Shown here in pieces: positions 9,453 to 21,645 of a stretch of 28,334 nucleotides of DNA (the stretch's first letter is position 1; each line of letters opens with the position of its first letter). This DNA comes from Pelargonium x hortorum (Eukaryota; Streptophyta; Magnoliopsida; Geraniales; Geraniaceae), in NCBI GenBank assembly GCA_036897525.1, contig JAYMTJ010000103.1, forward strand, positions 1 through 28,334. Direction: 5' to 3'. The notes beneath the pieces were generated by a model. That model ran no database searches. It worked only from the letters and a program-made list of their open reading frames with translations, and was not told the origin of the DNA. A program made the position numbers and the translations under genes.

Positions 9453-11472
9453 CTCAAAGGGGGAAACTGGGGGCTCCTCACAGGGAAGCATTAAACCGGG
9501 TTCAGGGTCTTTGCCTAACTTAAACCCTTTTCTTTTTTTTGTATAGTACAGTCAGACGAGAAGTATAACTACTTTGTACAGAAGAGTTTGGTAATTTTCA
9601 TGCAAGTTTATAATAGCATACCACGTGCTAAGAAGGAGTTATTTGCTCCTCTTTTTTGTTTGAGTTAAATCTAATCTAGTACAAGGTTGCTGTAATACCG
9701 AGATTTAGGATCGAATTCCTCAAAGCAAGTGGCGCGCCCTACCCAGAGTTTAGACGATGCCAAATGATATAAACCGGATTTCCTTTTCCTTTTATTTAGG
9801 ACAATCGCTTGTGTTACTCGACAGAAAAGCCAGTACTCCTGTCGTGAATATCAAATCAAAAAGAATCGTAATCGCTTAGATTTAGATAGAAAGAGATCTT
9901 CTATCTGGTAAATAAAATAGGATTTGTCTTGCATAGGATGACGGCCAACAATTAGTATAAATTAGTAAAGCAAAGTAAATTGAATAGTAAAATAGGTTCA
10001 AGTCTCATTCTCGTTAGGATCAGTACAGGGTCCATTAGTTTCTTTTCGGGGCAGAACGCAAACAAAGATTTCAACCGAAATGTCATAGTTTTAGTTTCTC
10101 TTTTAGGGTTTCTTTTCGGAATAATTCTTAAGAGCTTTGTCACCTCTTTTGAATGCCTCTAGAGAAACAAAATCTTGTATCAAACCTAGTCTCATCAGTC
10201 TCTGTTAGATAAATAAGGAGAATCTTTCTAGTCTATAAATCTATAAAGAGTGTCTCTTAGTTAGTCTAATTTGTAGCTCGTTGGAATGAGATTTCAGTTC
10301 TATTTGTGGCTTGGTCTCTTAACTTGTCTTTGGATCCTATAGGTTCTCAGGTTCTCTTTCTGTTTCTATTTAGGTTTTTGGTATTTAGCTGTTGATCGGG
10401 GGGGAATAATTCTATAAGAGCTTGGTCGCCTCTTATAAGTAATGATTTGTTTCCATTTTCATACATCTTCGTTCAAGTATTAGAGAACGCGAGCCTGATT
10501 AAAAAAAACTCGATAATTAGAAATTAAAACAACTGGAAGTACTTTTCTTTCCAACGAGCGCTAATTCAAGTTATCAGACAATTTCTTTAGGTATTTAGGA
10601 ACAACCTTGCCCTATATGTTGTCATTATTACATTCTGGTCAGGGTATTAGTGCTCTTCTTCAGGTAACAAAAAAAGTACGTGATTTTTCCGTGAAAGGAA
10701 GGGGTAACTCCTTCCTCTAACAGCTTCCTTTTGAAATGGCTTTGTCGTCCAGAACAGAAGAGTTTTATAACATAGTAATGTGCCCCCTAAATTTTTAACT
10801 AAACAAAACTAGTATTTGAGTTATTGGTCCTAATAGAGTTTTAAGCGGATACCGGGAATTTTGTACTAGTACAAGCTTACGCATGTAGTGCTGTAATTAG
10901 GTGAGGATTCCTTTTTATCTAAACAGAGTAACTTAGTAGAAGTAGAGCTGCTCTTAGTCTTAGTGAATACCTTCTTTTAGTTTATATATATGGTTACAAG
11001 AAGTACTTCATAGCATCGTGGTGTATAAGAACTTAGCAGTCTAGAATATAAAAAAAAAAAGCCTTCTCTAAGGGCCTTTTCGTGCTTTATAATCTTTGTA
11101 CCTTTCATGATCTACCCCTTGGGAATTTCCTTTAACTAGGGCACGATTAGTAAGCAATAAATCAGGGTTTATCAAGAGAATCTTACACTGAAGCCTACAA
11201 TAGCCGCAATCCCAGGAATCCGGTTTCTGTAACACCTTTTTATTTTCTAATAGGAATCAAGCTCTCCCACGAGAAAGCTCTTCATCTTGCTAAGCCAGCT
11301 ACAACAAATAGAATCTGTTCTCTATCCCACAAGAATTAGAAGAAAGTAAAATCTGTTACTTTATTCATTCCGGAAATCCTTTATAAAATAACTTAATAAT
11401 AAGCAAAATATTTCTTATTATTTAAAGAGAAATCCTACACAAGTAAGTTTCCTTAGTTCAAGTAGTTAATGT
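9453..11472. other. Spacer without recognisable genes
   Basis: Two frames of about 60 codons overlap on opposite strands at 9952-10162. The plus one would give a hydrophobic segment (VIVLVSLLGFLFGIILKSFV), but no known small membrane protein matches and there is no supporting context. A run of seven G lies at 10398-10404. Nothing else could be identified. Confidence 0.5.
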
Positions 11473-11490
11473 CTATATAAATTTATATAG
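11473..11490. repeat. 18-bp perfect palindrome
   Basis: CTATATAAA followed directly by TTTATATAG, a perfect inverted repeat with no spacer, made only of AT-rich sequence capped by C and G. It lies about 80 bases before a second inverted repeat at 11570-11604. Confidence 0.85.
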
Positions 11491-11569
11491 TAAAACGCGC
11501 AAACCCCTTAACCCTTTTTTCTTTTTTTATTACTTTAAATTGTAACTCTTCGGTTCTACTTATTCCTTA

Positions 11570-11604
11570 TACATTTATATAGACACTTATATTAAATAAA
11601 TGTA
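11570..11604. repeat. Inverted repeat, 9-bp arms, 17-base loop
   Basis: TACATTTAT (11570-11578) and ATAAATGTA (11596-11604) are perfect reverse complements around a 17-base loop. AT-rich arms make only a weak hairpin. No gene adjoins it. Confidence 0.75.
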
Positions 11605-14600
11605 GGAAATAAGGTGTCGTAAACGTAAATAGGGAAGTTTGGTAAGCAAATATAGGAGATCTAAGTGTAAGGGCAGTCCCCGATTAAGAGGGATCCCTCT
11701 GTCAAGGCAGCTTTTGACTTAGCTATAATAACGAACTTTGCTTTCTTGTATCCGCTTGTCCCGAATCCCTTAGTAAACTCGTGCTTTAGATAAAATTTCC
11801 GTCATATTTTCGTATTATCTAGTTCTAGCAGTTGTTCTTCATTTGCATTTGGGTAATCCTCATAAGCTGTTAAAAAATAAAGAAAATAAAGGAGACCCAC
11901 TTGACTTGAGACAGCACTTTGTAAAAGGGTTTTTTAATTATCTTGGCAGTTGAGCCTTGTGATATTGACGAGAGATCCTCTCTTGGTTGGATTTTGAACC
12001 TGATCCTGATCCTGATTAAATCTAATATAGAATTAATTCCCAGGAAGTTCTTTCTCATTTATTAGCACAGCCTAAAGCAAGGAGCTATACAAAAGTTATT
12101 CGGGCCCTTAGTTAAGTAAGATTTTACTACACACTAAACATAACGTGTAAAAACTTGGGTTTTTTCGCATCGCAATCTTAGAGATTAACTTCGACCCTTT
12201 AATCTACATTTATAACCTAAAAACTCTTTTTTAAGTAATAGTATAGTTATAAGGATTGATTTTACTTAACAAGGAAGGCGAGTTTCCTTTTCAGAATTGG
12301 TAAATCACAAGCCAACCGAGAAAAAGTACTTAGGTTCAAACCCTTTTAGTAAAAAAAATTTAAGAGGGGTTACAACTTTTGGATTCTAGCTATCCCTAGA
12401 AAACAAGCTCAAGATTACACTTCTCTTTTACTTTTAGTTTAGGGTTACACAGCCTCTTTATATATATTCTAAACAATACCGAGGACTAAAGCAGCACTTG
12501 GTGTGGAGGTAACACTAAGCCCAGTAAGTATCTTCTCAAGGTGCATAGAGTTAAATCTTAGTAAACTATAGACAAAAAATTCCCCTTCCTTTCATTTAAG
12601 CCCAGTAATTTTGAGGCAGAATCTCTCTAGACTAAATTACAAAATTTATCTAATGTCTATCACTAACCAGTATAAAACAGAGCGGAGACCCTACCTTACG
12701 GATATCTTTGCACTTCCCTATTCTAGACTTAAGGAATAAGAATAAAAAAGTTTTTCTTTTGTCATACCTAAATTTTTTATCAACTATTAACTTCATTTTG
12801 TGTATTTGTTCTAGCTACGTTTATATGCTTTATTTTCATAAATAATCAAGATAAAGAGCTTATGTAATACTTGTTTAGTCTCAAAAAAAGAAATACCTTT
12901 TAAAATAAAAGTCATTTTACTTTTCATAGTATTTATAAACCTCATGGATTAAATCAACAGAATTGGGGTTTATTTACTTACTACAAAATCTATAATAAGA
13001 GCAATTAGTATTATAACTTGAGTATAATATGTATGTACAAAGTCAAAAAGTTCCCCCGAGACTATAGCTACTGATAAGAAAATATCAATTCAATAGGATA
13101 CCGTGTGATTATAGGAACTTCCTAAAGTTAGCCTTAATTCCCGGCATCATCTAACAAACAAGTGACAGCTTAGCTTTACACCTTATTCCATTCAGCAACG
13201 GCTAGGAATTTGAGCCGATATAGTATAGAAGTCGAGTTACTCGGTGTAGCAATTAATAAAGAACTTTGAATTGTTGAAAGTCTTTTAAGAAAAACGGGTC
13301 CTTTTAAGATAAGAGTCTGAGAAGTCACAACAAGTATTTAAGGTTCTGTTTTTTTCCTTTTGCGGGTTATTTTGTGTTGCTGGTTATAGTGTAGGTGTAT
13401 TTATTATACTATAAATAAATGCAATTCCCGCTTTCAGTTGGGTAGAGCAATGCAGTCTATTCACTCGTTTCAATCCTCCCATGTCAGTAACTACATAGAG
13501 CTAGAGGGATCTACCTTTTTTCAAGGGCTATTTACACTATCTATTACTATCTAATAGAAAAGAAATTATAACTACAAACTATACAAAGTAACGTGCTACT
13601 AAGGAATATAACACTAGCTAAGACTCCTGCATATCCTATATTTAGAAACTTGTTCTGCTGAGTTTTTTTTACAGGTCTGTTGTTTTGTTAGAAGGAAGTA
13701 TGAAAATAAGCTCATTATATGATTTTCTAGACAGTCTGTAAGGTAGGTTTCTTACGAATGGCTGCCAATTCCTTTGTCCTTTTTTTGTATTCCGATCCAA
13801 TCTATTCTCAATTCTACTCAAGTTTCTGATTCTCTGAACAAGGCACAGGATTTTTTGTAGGAGACATATTAAGAGAATTCACATTCGTATTTATGTATAG
13901 TTACTAAAATGAGTACTTTACTGCAGTAATTTGTTTAACTTTAATAAAAGAGCTCCATTATTTGACACTGAACGGACGAAGCAGAAAGAAATGGCTAAGG
14001 TTTCAACAAGATTAACCCCGTGGTCGTCCACTTTACAATCCTATTCTTTTCTGTTATTTATAGAAAAAGGGTTGTCCCCGGTCCGCGACTGAAATCGACC
14101 TATGAGAGTCAGACTTTATAAAACTAGTGGATATAAAGATTTTAATTGGAAATTACGGCTATCTCTAACCAAGGCTATAAATTTCCCTAGTATAATATAT
14201 GAATTTACACTAGGCTTTCTTTACCTCATTAAATCCGGAAGAGGTTCCAAACAAGTATTAAGGTAACAATTCCTCTCAACTGACCCGTAAACTTCAAAAA
14301 AAGAGTCGCTGGGATATGTTACCTAAGCTCTCTTTCGACTGGAGTTATAAAAGGAGGCTGTTAGGATTTGTTATATATAATTAATTTGTTACCTAATGTA
14401 CAGTAAGTCTTAGAATTAGAATAGAGGTATGCTACAAGACTCGGATTCCTTTTGTTTTTCTATAGTTAGTTCTAATCTGATAATTATTAAAATTCGATCA
14501 TTATGAGTATAGGGACAGTATGTAATCGACAGAAGGTTTAGTTATACGTGTGTTCATTATTCTATTCAATACATTTACAGGATAAAATTACCAGTATTAT

Positions 14601-16594
14601 AGCAGTAGTAGTGAGAGCGCACTGTTGCTAGTAATCCAGGAGAGGAGTCTTCTTTGAATATAAGAGTTTTGTTAAAAGTAATAACTTATATGATTGTTTA
14701 AACTTCTTTCTGGAATGGAATAAAGCTCTGGGATGTTACACTTAACTTAGAAAAGAAAAGGAGATGATAAAAGAGCTTCCTGTATAAAGTACTTTAGTCT
14801 TGTCAAACTTTTAATAAACTTTTCCATGAACAAGAAGGGTACTAGATCTTTATACAGTATACAGTTCCAGATGGGAGCAACCAGAGAAGACGGAAACTCT
14901 CTCTTCGGACAAGGGCAAATGGGCTTACTTCTTATATAATAAGATGTTATAGCTATATGGGTAGAACCCTTAAAATTTTCGTTACTTTAGTCTAGTCATA
15001 TGAAGTTAGTAAAATAGAGAATAGAGTTTGTATAAGAACTTATAGTGAAGCTTTTTAAGTTTAAATTCTTTAATTAGAAATTTAAGGTTCTTATCTTAAT
15101 ACGGGCCTCCTTTTGTAAAAGCCTTAGCTTAGCAGCAGTATAAAGATAAAGGAAAAAGAATTGTACTATGCCCTCAATCGACAGCGCTCTTGTAAACTTC
15201 TTTTTATAGCCTTGGAAACATATACCTATCCGGACGTCGCTTTATAACTTAGTTGTTACTGTTACTTGGTATAGACTCGGGGTTCCCCTATTAAGTTAAG
15301 TTAAGTATCCTTCTTTTATTGCATAAGTTTGTATCAAAGCCAAGGTATATTCAGGACTCTTTTGTAGACCTTAGCCCCAGTCAATGTATAAAGAAAGAGC
15401 CCCTTAGTCTGATTCGCCACAGGACTTAGTCTTGAAAGTTCCCTTTCAGTCCTGTACAGAACTAAAGAATAAATGAAAGCCTGTTTTTTCTAATGAAATG
15501 AATAGAGAGAATCTAGTGATATAGCCTTTGACTTAAAAATGTTATAGTTTATTCTGGAATTTCAAGTGAAATGAGTCAGGTACGAAGTACAAGTTAAAGC
15601 GTATATAGAAGGATTTCATTTCCCCATTAGAAGCAAACTCCTACGGAAGGGTTTTACCAAACTGGGATCTTTTAGCGACCCCGGTAAGTACTTTGTTTGA
15701 TAAGCTTAAATTAGAAGAGATTCATTATTCATTACATTATAAGAACCTCTTTTGATATTCTTTGACACGAATTCCCCTCCCCGATTACCCTGAGGTTTTT
15801 CTCGATATATTTGAAGATTTTCGTTTTGTCCTAACTATAGAATCCTAAAAACTAAAAATTGAAATCTTGGGTCTGGTTTTGTAAGCGTATGCAGTATTCC
15901 CTTTTTAACTACAAGGATTCATCAGAGGTTTACTTTATATTCTAGCAGAAACAACCCTACCCTACATACCCAATCAATCTAATAAGTTAATAATTGAGTG
16001 AAGAGATAAGATTGAATGTTGAATTTTAGGTTATACCTTTTTTCTTTTCTATAGCGCATAGAATTCGTTTTTTAGAGAAAGGACTCCCGGATTCCCTTGC
16101 CCCACCCCTTACCTTAGCTTAGAACAAATCTTAAACTTAAGAAAAAAGGGCTTTTCTGAGTGTTTTGATAACGATTTCTAATATTCTATTCCTAGCCTGT
16201 CTTTTGTAAAATCTAATAGTTAGGGTTTCCTTATCCTTTTTTTAGGTCAAGATATCTCATTTTATGGTTGCAGTAAAACTTTCCAATTAAGTTAAGATAG
16301 ACAAGATCCCCAGGGTTTTCACAAATTAAAAAACCTTTCCTTTTAAGTAAGCAATAAAATAAATACCACAGAAACAATTCGTATTATAGTTATTCCCCAG
16401 TCAAGTAGAGCAACTTTTCCAGGGGTACAGGAGCAATGAAAAGCCAGTAACTAAGCTAAGTTCAGGCATCTCTTCTCAAATTTCTTTCTGAATAACCTCA
16501 ATATAAATCTTCGGAGTACAGCCCTATATATGATATGAAAAAAGGATCCAGCATAAAGTAAAATCATTTTATATCTACTTCTATAGACCCCTAT
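11605..16594. other. Long spacer without recognisable genes
   Basis: About 5 kb with no gene, tRNA or rRNA motif visible. It includes the (CCTGAT)3 repeat at 11999-12016. GAGCCGATA at about 13213 recalls the start of a group II domain V, but the matching 3' half is missing. A T-arm-like string (AGGTTCAAACCC) at about 12331 has no anticodon arm upstream. Stops are dense in every frame. Confidence 0.55.
11999..12016. repeat. (CCTGAT)x3 tandem repeat
   Basis: Three perfect copies of CCTGAT. They account for the arginine-isoleucine repeat seen in an otherwise meaningless minus-strand frame at 11870-12058. Confidence 0.9.
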
Positions 16595-16617
16595 CAAAGA
16601 AGTTATTCACTTCTTTG
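16595..16617. repeat. Perfect hairpin, 9-bp stem and 5-base loop
   Basis: CAAAGAAGT and ACTTCTTTG flank the loop TATTC. This is the best classical stem-loop found in the window. No recognised gene ends next to it, so its role as a terminator or processing element cannot be assigned. Confidence 0.85.
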
Positions 16618-17855
16618 GCTTGGCGCAGCCTTTCAAAGAGCGAGGCTTTTATAGTTAGTTGTAGGGTAATCAAGTCTTTTTACAAGTTTAACCTTATTTT
16701 TTAAACTCCTTGTAAAATGAAAATAGGGAGGAGGGAGGATTAAAGTCTACAAAATAAAGACTTGCCGTTGATAAATTACTATACGAACACCAATTCACTA
16801 CTATTGCGGTGTTGTTTAATTGTGTTAGCAAAAGCAAAAAATAAGGGGACACTTTAGAACTTCTACTTACTCAAGTAGTATTTCACTAAAAAGATAATTG
16901 AGTCACAATATACTTATATCACTGAAGTGTACTAAAAAGAAAACGCATTCTAAGGCCATTTTCGAGGCTTATACCTAAGAGCCGTATTAACCTTCTTCAT
17001 TTCGAGAATTTCCTAGGGTTTTTTCTCGTGCAAAGCCCCTCATCCAACCACGAATTATCGCTCAGATAGGCTTTAAAAGTCAGTAATTTAAGGGTCCCTG
17101 GCTGGGGGGGTTAGGGTTTTTTCCTACTCTACCAACTTTATTATATCCCGTTTAGGGACCTGATAAGTATTTTCTACTCATAGCTCATAGCATAATATTC
17201 CCGAAAAGAAGAATCAAGCAAGATGATAAAGGTGCTTTCTATAGCGGGTCCACAAAAAAAGGGCCTGAGACTCAAAGAGCAGTAATTCTAATTTTTATTA
17301 TTATTAACCAAAACTTTGAAAAGCAAACTTCCAAGGAATTTTAAGCCCAGTATCTAGTCAAAGAAATTCAGGGAAAATTACTGTCTCATTTAGCATTAAA
17401 GCAAGAAGGGTCTAAAATCGAGAGAGTATTAGACTTAAATCCCGTATAAATTAGATTCACTTAACTCAAGCAACCCCTTTATTTTGTTTAATTAGATACT
17501 CCAAATTTGGTCTTGATTTAATTTATAAGCGAGTCTCGCTGCTTGAGAGGTTCTAAGAATTCAAATAGGAGAAGTGTTTTCAGTCTAATTTATAGAGAGC
17601 AAGTCTAGAAAATTGTTAAGGATAAAAGTAATAAAATAAATAAAATGTATAATATCTAACTTTTTTGTAGTTGAACTCGTGTCTTATTTGTGCTAGTCGA
17701 GAGGTATTTACACGAAATTCTAATTTTTATATGGATCCTTATAGAGGTATTAGAACTCTTGTGTTACTGTATTGTTAAAGGTGTTTAGGGAACTTAAGCC
17801 AAAACTAGGAATATATTTCTCTTGCGATTACTAAGAACAAAAGTTAAGAGTCAAT
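16618..17855. other. Spacer without recognisable genes
   Basis: No gene recognised. It includes GAGCCGTATTAACC at about 16980, which begins like a group II domain V but lacks the complementary second half. A run of seven G lies at 17104-17110. Confidence 0.5.
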
Positions 17856-18113
17856 TTGATTACTACATACATATTTAAGGGAGTACTTTATTCAAATTAT
17901 ATAATATATCATCTATTTATTAGGGGTATCCTAATTATTACAAATCTTATCCCCTCGGAAATCTACCTATTAAAAAAAAAAACTAAACGGGTTAATTTAG
18001 GATTATCCTCGGGAAACCCCTACAACGCCCCTTACCTTACCATTAGGAAGAACTCTGCGGGCGGGGTGTGTTATACGGGGGTGTACCCCGTGTGGGTTAA
18101 TACTTACTTATAA
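17856..18113 (+). CDS. Unassigned 85-codon frame containing a GC-rich island
   Basis: Not recognised. It starts at TTG and ends at TAA. The first half is AT-rich and hydrophobic (YIIYHLFIRGILIITNLI), followed by a lysine run (KKKTKR). The last 40 or so codons, about 17995-18105, switch sharply to GC-rich sequence (LSSGNPYNAPYLTIRKNSAG, then GVCYTGVYPVW). A small hairpin lies inside this island: ACGGGG at 18075-18080 and CCCCGT at 18086-18091. The abrupt change in composition suggests that the island was inserted or has another origin, like the GC clusters known in some mitochondrial genomes, rather than forming one gene with the AT-rich part. A chance frame is the default explanation. Confidence 0.15.
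   Translation: MITTYIFKGVLYSNYIIYHLFIRGILIITNLIPSEIYLLKKKTKRVNLGLSSGNPYNAPYLTIRKNSAGGVCYTGVYPVWVNTYL
18075..18091. repeat. GC-rich hairpin in a GC island
   Basis: ACGGGG and CCCCGT pair around GTGTA. The surrounding island of roughly 110 bases is visibly richer in G and C than anything else nearby. Confidence 0.7.
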
Positions 18114-21100
18114 GAGGGGTTATAATAACAGGGAATGCTTCTAAGAAATTCTTTTACATAATTATAGTCTAATCAAGTGTTCATACGACCTCCACTCATA
18201 AACATACAGATTTCTCAATAGCAAGAAACACGAATCTAAATTAGATTCTTAACTACGAATTATCCATATCGTTAGCAAAAAGCTATTAGACCAATTAAAT
18301 CTATTAAAAGTCTATTCTACTTCCTCTCGCGGGATACCCGGCACTCTAAGACAAAGCCCCTCCTGCATACCATAAAATGAAAATCTATTTCGAGATCTAC
18401 TAAACACAAAATCGGTCTTGCTTGAGGGTAGAAGAAGAATTTTGTACATGATACGCAATTCAACTATAACTTAAAAAACTTTGAGCGCAGAGCCCTTAAA
18501 CATATAAATAAAAGCAGGAGTCTCTTTTCCCTTTGTCTTACTTAGTTCATAGAAAGGTTCTGGCGTTTTAAGCAAGTTTCGTTTTCTGTAAGAGTTATAA
18601 TATTATAATATCAAGTTTTCTAAGTTTTTAGAGTGTGTTATTACAAATTTTTAATAAAAGGCCCCCCTGTAATGCCATACTTCTATATTTATTTACAATA
18701 TTATAAGAGCACCGCGCACAGTCAAAGAAGGAAGTAAAAGCTTCTTTGAGAAAACTCCCTAAACTATACTTAATTAAGTCTTTATCGAAACCCCTTTATT
18801 AGAGTTCTCTTATTCACTTTAATTAGTTTATACTACGGAGATACCAAGACAATGTAAGAGTTCAAGTCCCATAAAAATACCAAATTTAGTGACTCTTCTA
18901 AACAAAATCAGTAGTCAAAACCCATTTCCTTAATTTCCTTAAAAAAGACCTCCTAAAAGACTAGAAAAAACTGGAATAACAGACTTTCCTTTCTTTATCT
19001 TACCCAAACTCCTTTCCTTTGTCTTAGGAGCTATCCCTTTTTGGGCTTCTTGTAGCTAGTACTTCCTTTCTATTAACTATGTATTAACTATCTTATTAGG
19101 ATTATTAGGAACTTGCCCGTATAGTACTCATATAGAGTAATCGTTTTATTAGTCTAAAGCAAGCGTATCCCTCTCGCCCCCTGTAGTTGTTACGGACATG
19201 GGAGGAATTAGCCTTACAGAGTTTAGAGAGCATTACCCTTTGATAGCACAGAGACGAGATAGAGAGATAGTATTCTATAGGTGCTAGATAGATTGTTAAA
19301 ATTGTTTAAAGGAGAATATCCCTCCTGTTCTTTGTATTTATCGATAAGGAGCAGACAAATCTTATATTGTAAAGAAGGAATCTATTTTACCGACTAAAGG
19401 CCCTTTACTTTAGGAAGTTAAGGCTCAATAGTATATACATAAGAGAACATATTTACACTTTGAAGACCACCAACATCAAGAAATTTCAATCTCTAATTTT
19501 AATTAAACTGGAAAATACAAATCACATGAGCTCTACTCTATTCTATAATTTCTCATTAATTTCTAGAATTCCTAAAGCACATAAAAGCTGCTGAACTGAG
19601 AAAGCAAATCTCCTTCATCAGGACTTCCTATAATATAAAAGGAGAAGGAACACCAGACTATTACTTCTTTGAATGCCTTTAAAACCAAGAATTACACTGA
19701 CTAGAAAAACTAGCTATTAATTCGTAGGTATAGGGATTTCCCTTTTAGTATTTACTTTGCGTTTGATTTCTTATCAATTTAATCAGTTTCAGTATTCTTC
19801 TGGAGTAGGAGCTTGAGCCAGGGCTGTACGAGCCATAGTAGACAGTGGAGGTGGAGCTAGCCAGAGAAGGTAAGCAAGAGGAAGAGTAAGTGGAAAGTTT
19901 ATACTTAGTTTTTTTAGTTTCGGATTTAGCAAATCGCAAGGGTATTTTGCGTTTTTTAGTCTTAAGGGGCTTGCTGTATTTTGGAGCATCCGGTAAGAAG
20001 ACTTTCAAAATATTTTACTAAGCTAGGCGATGCCTATATTAACCTATATATATTAATTAGGCAGCCACAATAAGAGTACAAATAAGAAGAGTACACTCTA
20101 AACGAGGTGCGCAATTCAGCTTTAGAAAATGAAAAATAATCTAGGTCATTGCCTCTGTTACTGTCTATAAAGAATCTAAAACAACTAATATCAGAGTTTC
20201 CGGGTTTAAGAAATTCAGAGTTACGTAACTATAAATATTAAACAAAGATATGCCAAAAGGGGTTAAGCCATAAAGGAAAAGCTGTAAGTAAATATATCTA
20301 ACAAGGTTTCGAAGTACTCCAAGAATTGAATTTGAACTTATAAAAGTTTTAGCGTGGTAATTGTACTTATCACCAGTTCACGAATATAAAAACCTTAATC
20401 AACTGACATTTACTTACAAAAGCAGTCTTTCTCAAAAATTCCATAGCCTAAATGTCTGATAAAATAAATAAGGCTTATAGAGCACAGTAAAACTCTAAGG
20501 AGTGGTGTAAGGGCTCAAGGATCTGGTTGTAATTTATGTAATGTAATCTAAGCTCTCGTGCAAGTCAATTTAATACTAAACTACATTCTAAAGGTATAAC
20601 GGTATGCTTTTTTCTTTGAAAAGATCCCGATTTTTGATTGAATATAAGAGGTTTCCGTGGCAGATTTTTCCCCTAATATTTAGTACTGAATAAGCAAAGA
20701 GTTTTTGCAATATTAGTTACCTGACCAAAGTACTTTTGCAAGAGTTATCACGAGGAAATGCTTCTAGGAAGTTTTCCTGAAGTGGGCTAGTCAACTCATT
20801 GACAGTTTAAGCCTTTATAGAGGAGCTTTGTAGTAACCCCCAAAATAAGGACCCCTTAATTTCTTTTTATTAGAAATTTTATGTAGTCAGTTCGGCATAA
20901 TGTACCCAGTTTAACTACTAATAGTACAGGCTTACGGCAATTAAATACAACCGGATCGTTTAGAGTAAAGGATATTTCCTAAAACCTTGCGGAACTCGGA
21001 TGCTATAGAGAGATAGATAGATATCAAAATTTCTAAAAAAGTGCCGAAATGGGTGACTTATCCTATTTAGCTTACACAGAGCAAATCCGCGGTTTAGCTC

Positions 21101-21616
21101 CTAATCGGGTAGTTTTTTTGACTAAGATATATCAGAACAGTTTCTCCAAGGGATGCCCTAGCTTTCTTTCTTAGCGAGATGCTTTTATCTCTTCCTCAAT
21201 TCGGGCCTGGCTAAAGAAAATATTTGATTGAACAAAAGAGCTAATCACGAAAAATTTATTGTAAAACGTAAAAGGTCTTTCTCGTGCGCTAAAACACGAG
21301 TTAACACCCCTTCGCGTACGAGTTTTTCTACATTTCTTAAATTTTAGTAGGCATTCAAGAGTATTCCCTCCAAGAAAATGAGAGACAAAAATGAGGAAAA
21401 CTAAAGCTCAGGATTGCTAAAATACGAAAAGCAACTTTTATAGTTTATCAATTAACTTAGGACCCCGCTTGCTAAGAATTTCTACTCTAAGTCCTTATAT
21501 CATATCTTCTGCGAACTTTATCCAGGCTCTCGGCTTATCTCTAAATCTAGTTTAATATGGTATAGACTTCATAACTTATTAGATAAGTATAGAATCCTTG
21601 TAAAAGCTATTGGGTA
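18114..21616. other. Long spacer with low-complexity patches
   Basis: About 3.5 kb with no recognised gene. Two overlapping minus-strand frames at 19745-20008 encode serine-, tyrosine- and lysine-rich low-complexity strings, most likely chance. An imperfect GC-containing hairpin lies at 21080-21101 (GAGC...GCTC). The (GATA)3 repeat is at 21012-21023. The string CATAAGAGA at 19438-19446 equals the plant mitochondrial promoter core but has no gene behind it. Confidence 0.5.
21012..21023. repeat. (GATA)x3 microsatellite
   Basis: Three perfect GATA units preceded by AGA. Ordinary slippage repeat. Confidence 0.85.
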
Positions 21617-21645
21617 AGAGTTGCATCCAGGACTCGTGCGGTTCT
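21617..21645 (+). other. Group II intron domain V-like hairpin, shortened
   Basis: Domain V is the catalytic hairpin of group II introns, usually about 34 bases, of the form GAGYYGYAY ... CG-YRCGGUUC. Here AGAGTTGCAT (21617-21626) and CGTGCGGTTCT (21635-21645) fit those two halves. The outer stem forms nine pairs counting three G-T pairs, and the CG before TGCGG would be the conserved two-base bulge. The apical part is only eight bases and cannot form the usual stem with a GAAA-type loop. What follows (AGTTTAGTGGAGTATAGG) gave no clear domain VI with a bulged A. I read this as a possible decayed intron end, without exons that I can identify; chance is a real alternative. Confidence 0.28.

Noticed and set aside
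9952-10162. Hydrophobic plus-strand frame as a small membrane protein
   Set aside because: Does not match small photosystem, cytochrome or NADH dehydrogenase subunits, and an equally long frame lies on the other strand.
12240-12350. tRNA suggested by AATTGGTAAATC and AGGTTCAAACCC
   Set aside because: No anticodon stem or acceptor stem could be formed.
13205-13250. Domain V-like start GAGCCGATA
   Set aside because: Only about five pairs with the following CTCGGT and no catalytic hairpin shape.
16974-17030. GAGCCGTAT as the start of a group II domain V
   Set aside because: The matching 3' half (CG-YRCGGTTC) is absent downstream.
19745-20008. Serine- and lysine-rich minus-strand frames
   Set aside because: Low-complexity translation of purine-rich sequence in two overlapping frames; no gene evidence.
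20300-20400. Minus-strand tRNA with TAAGTTCAAATTC
   Set aside because: The apparent anticodon arm has a ten-base loop and the other arms do not pair.
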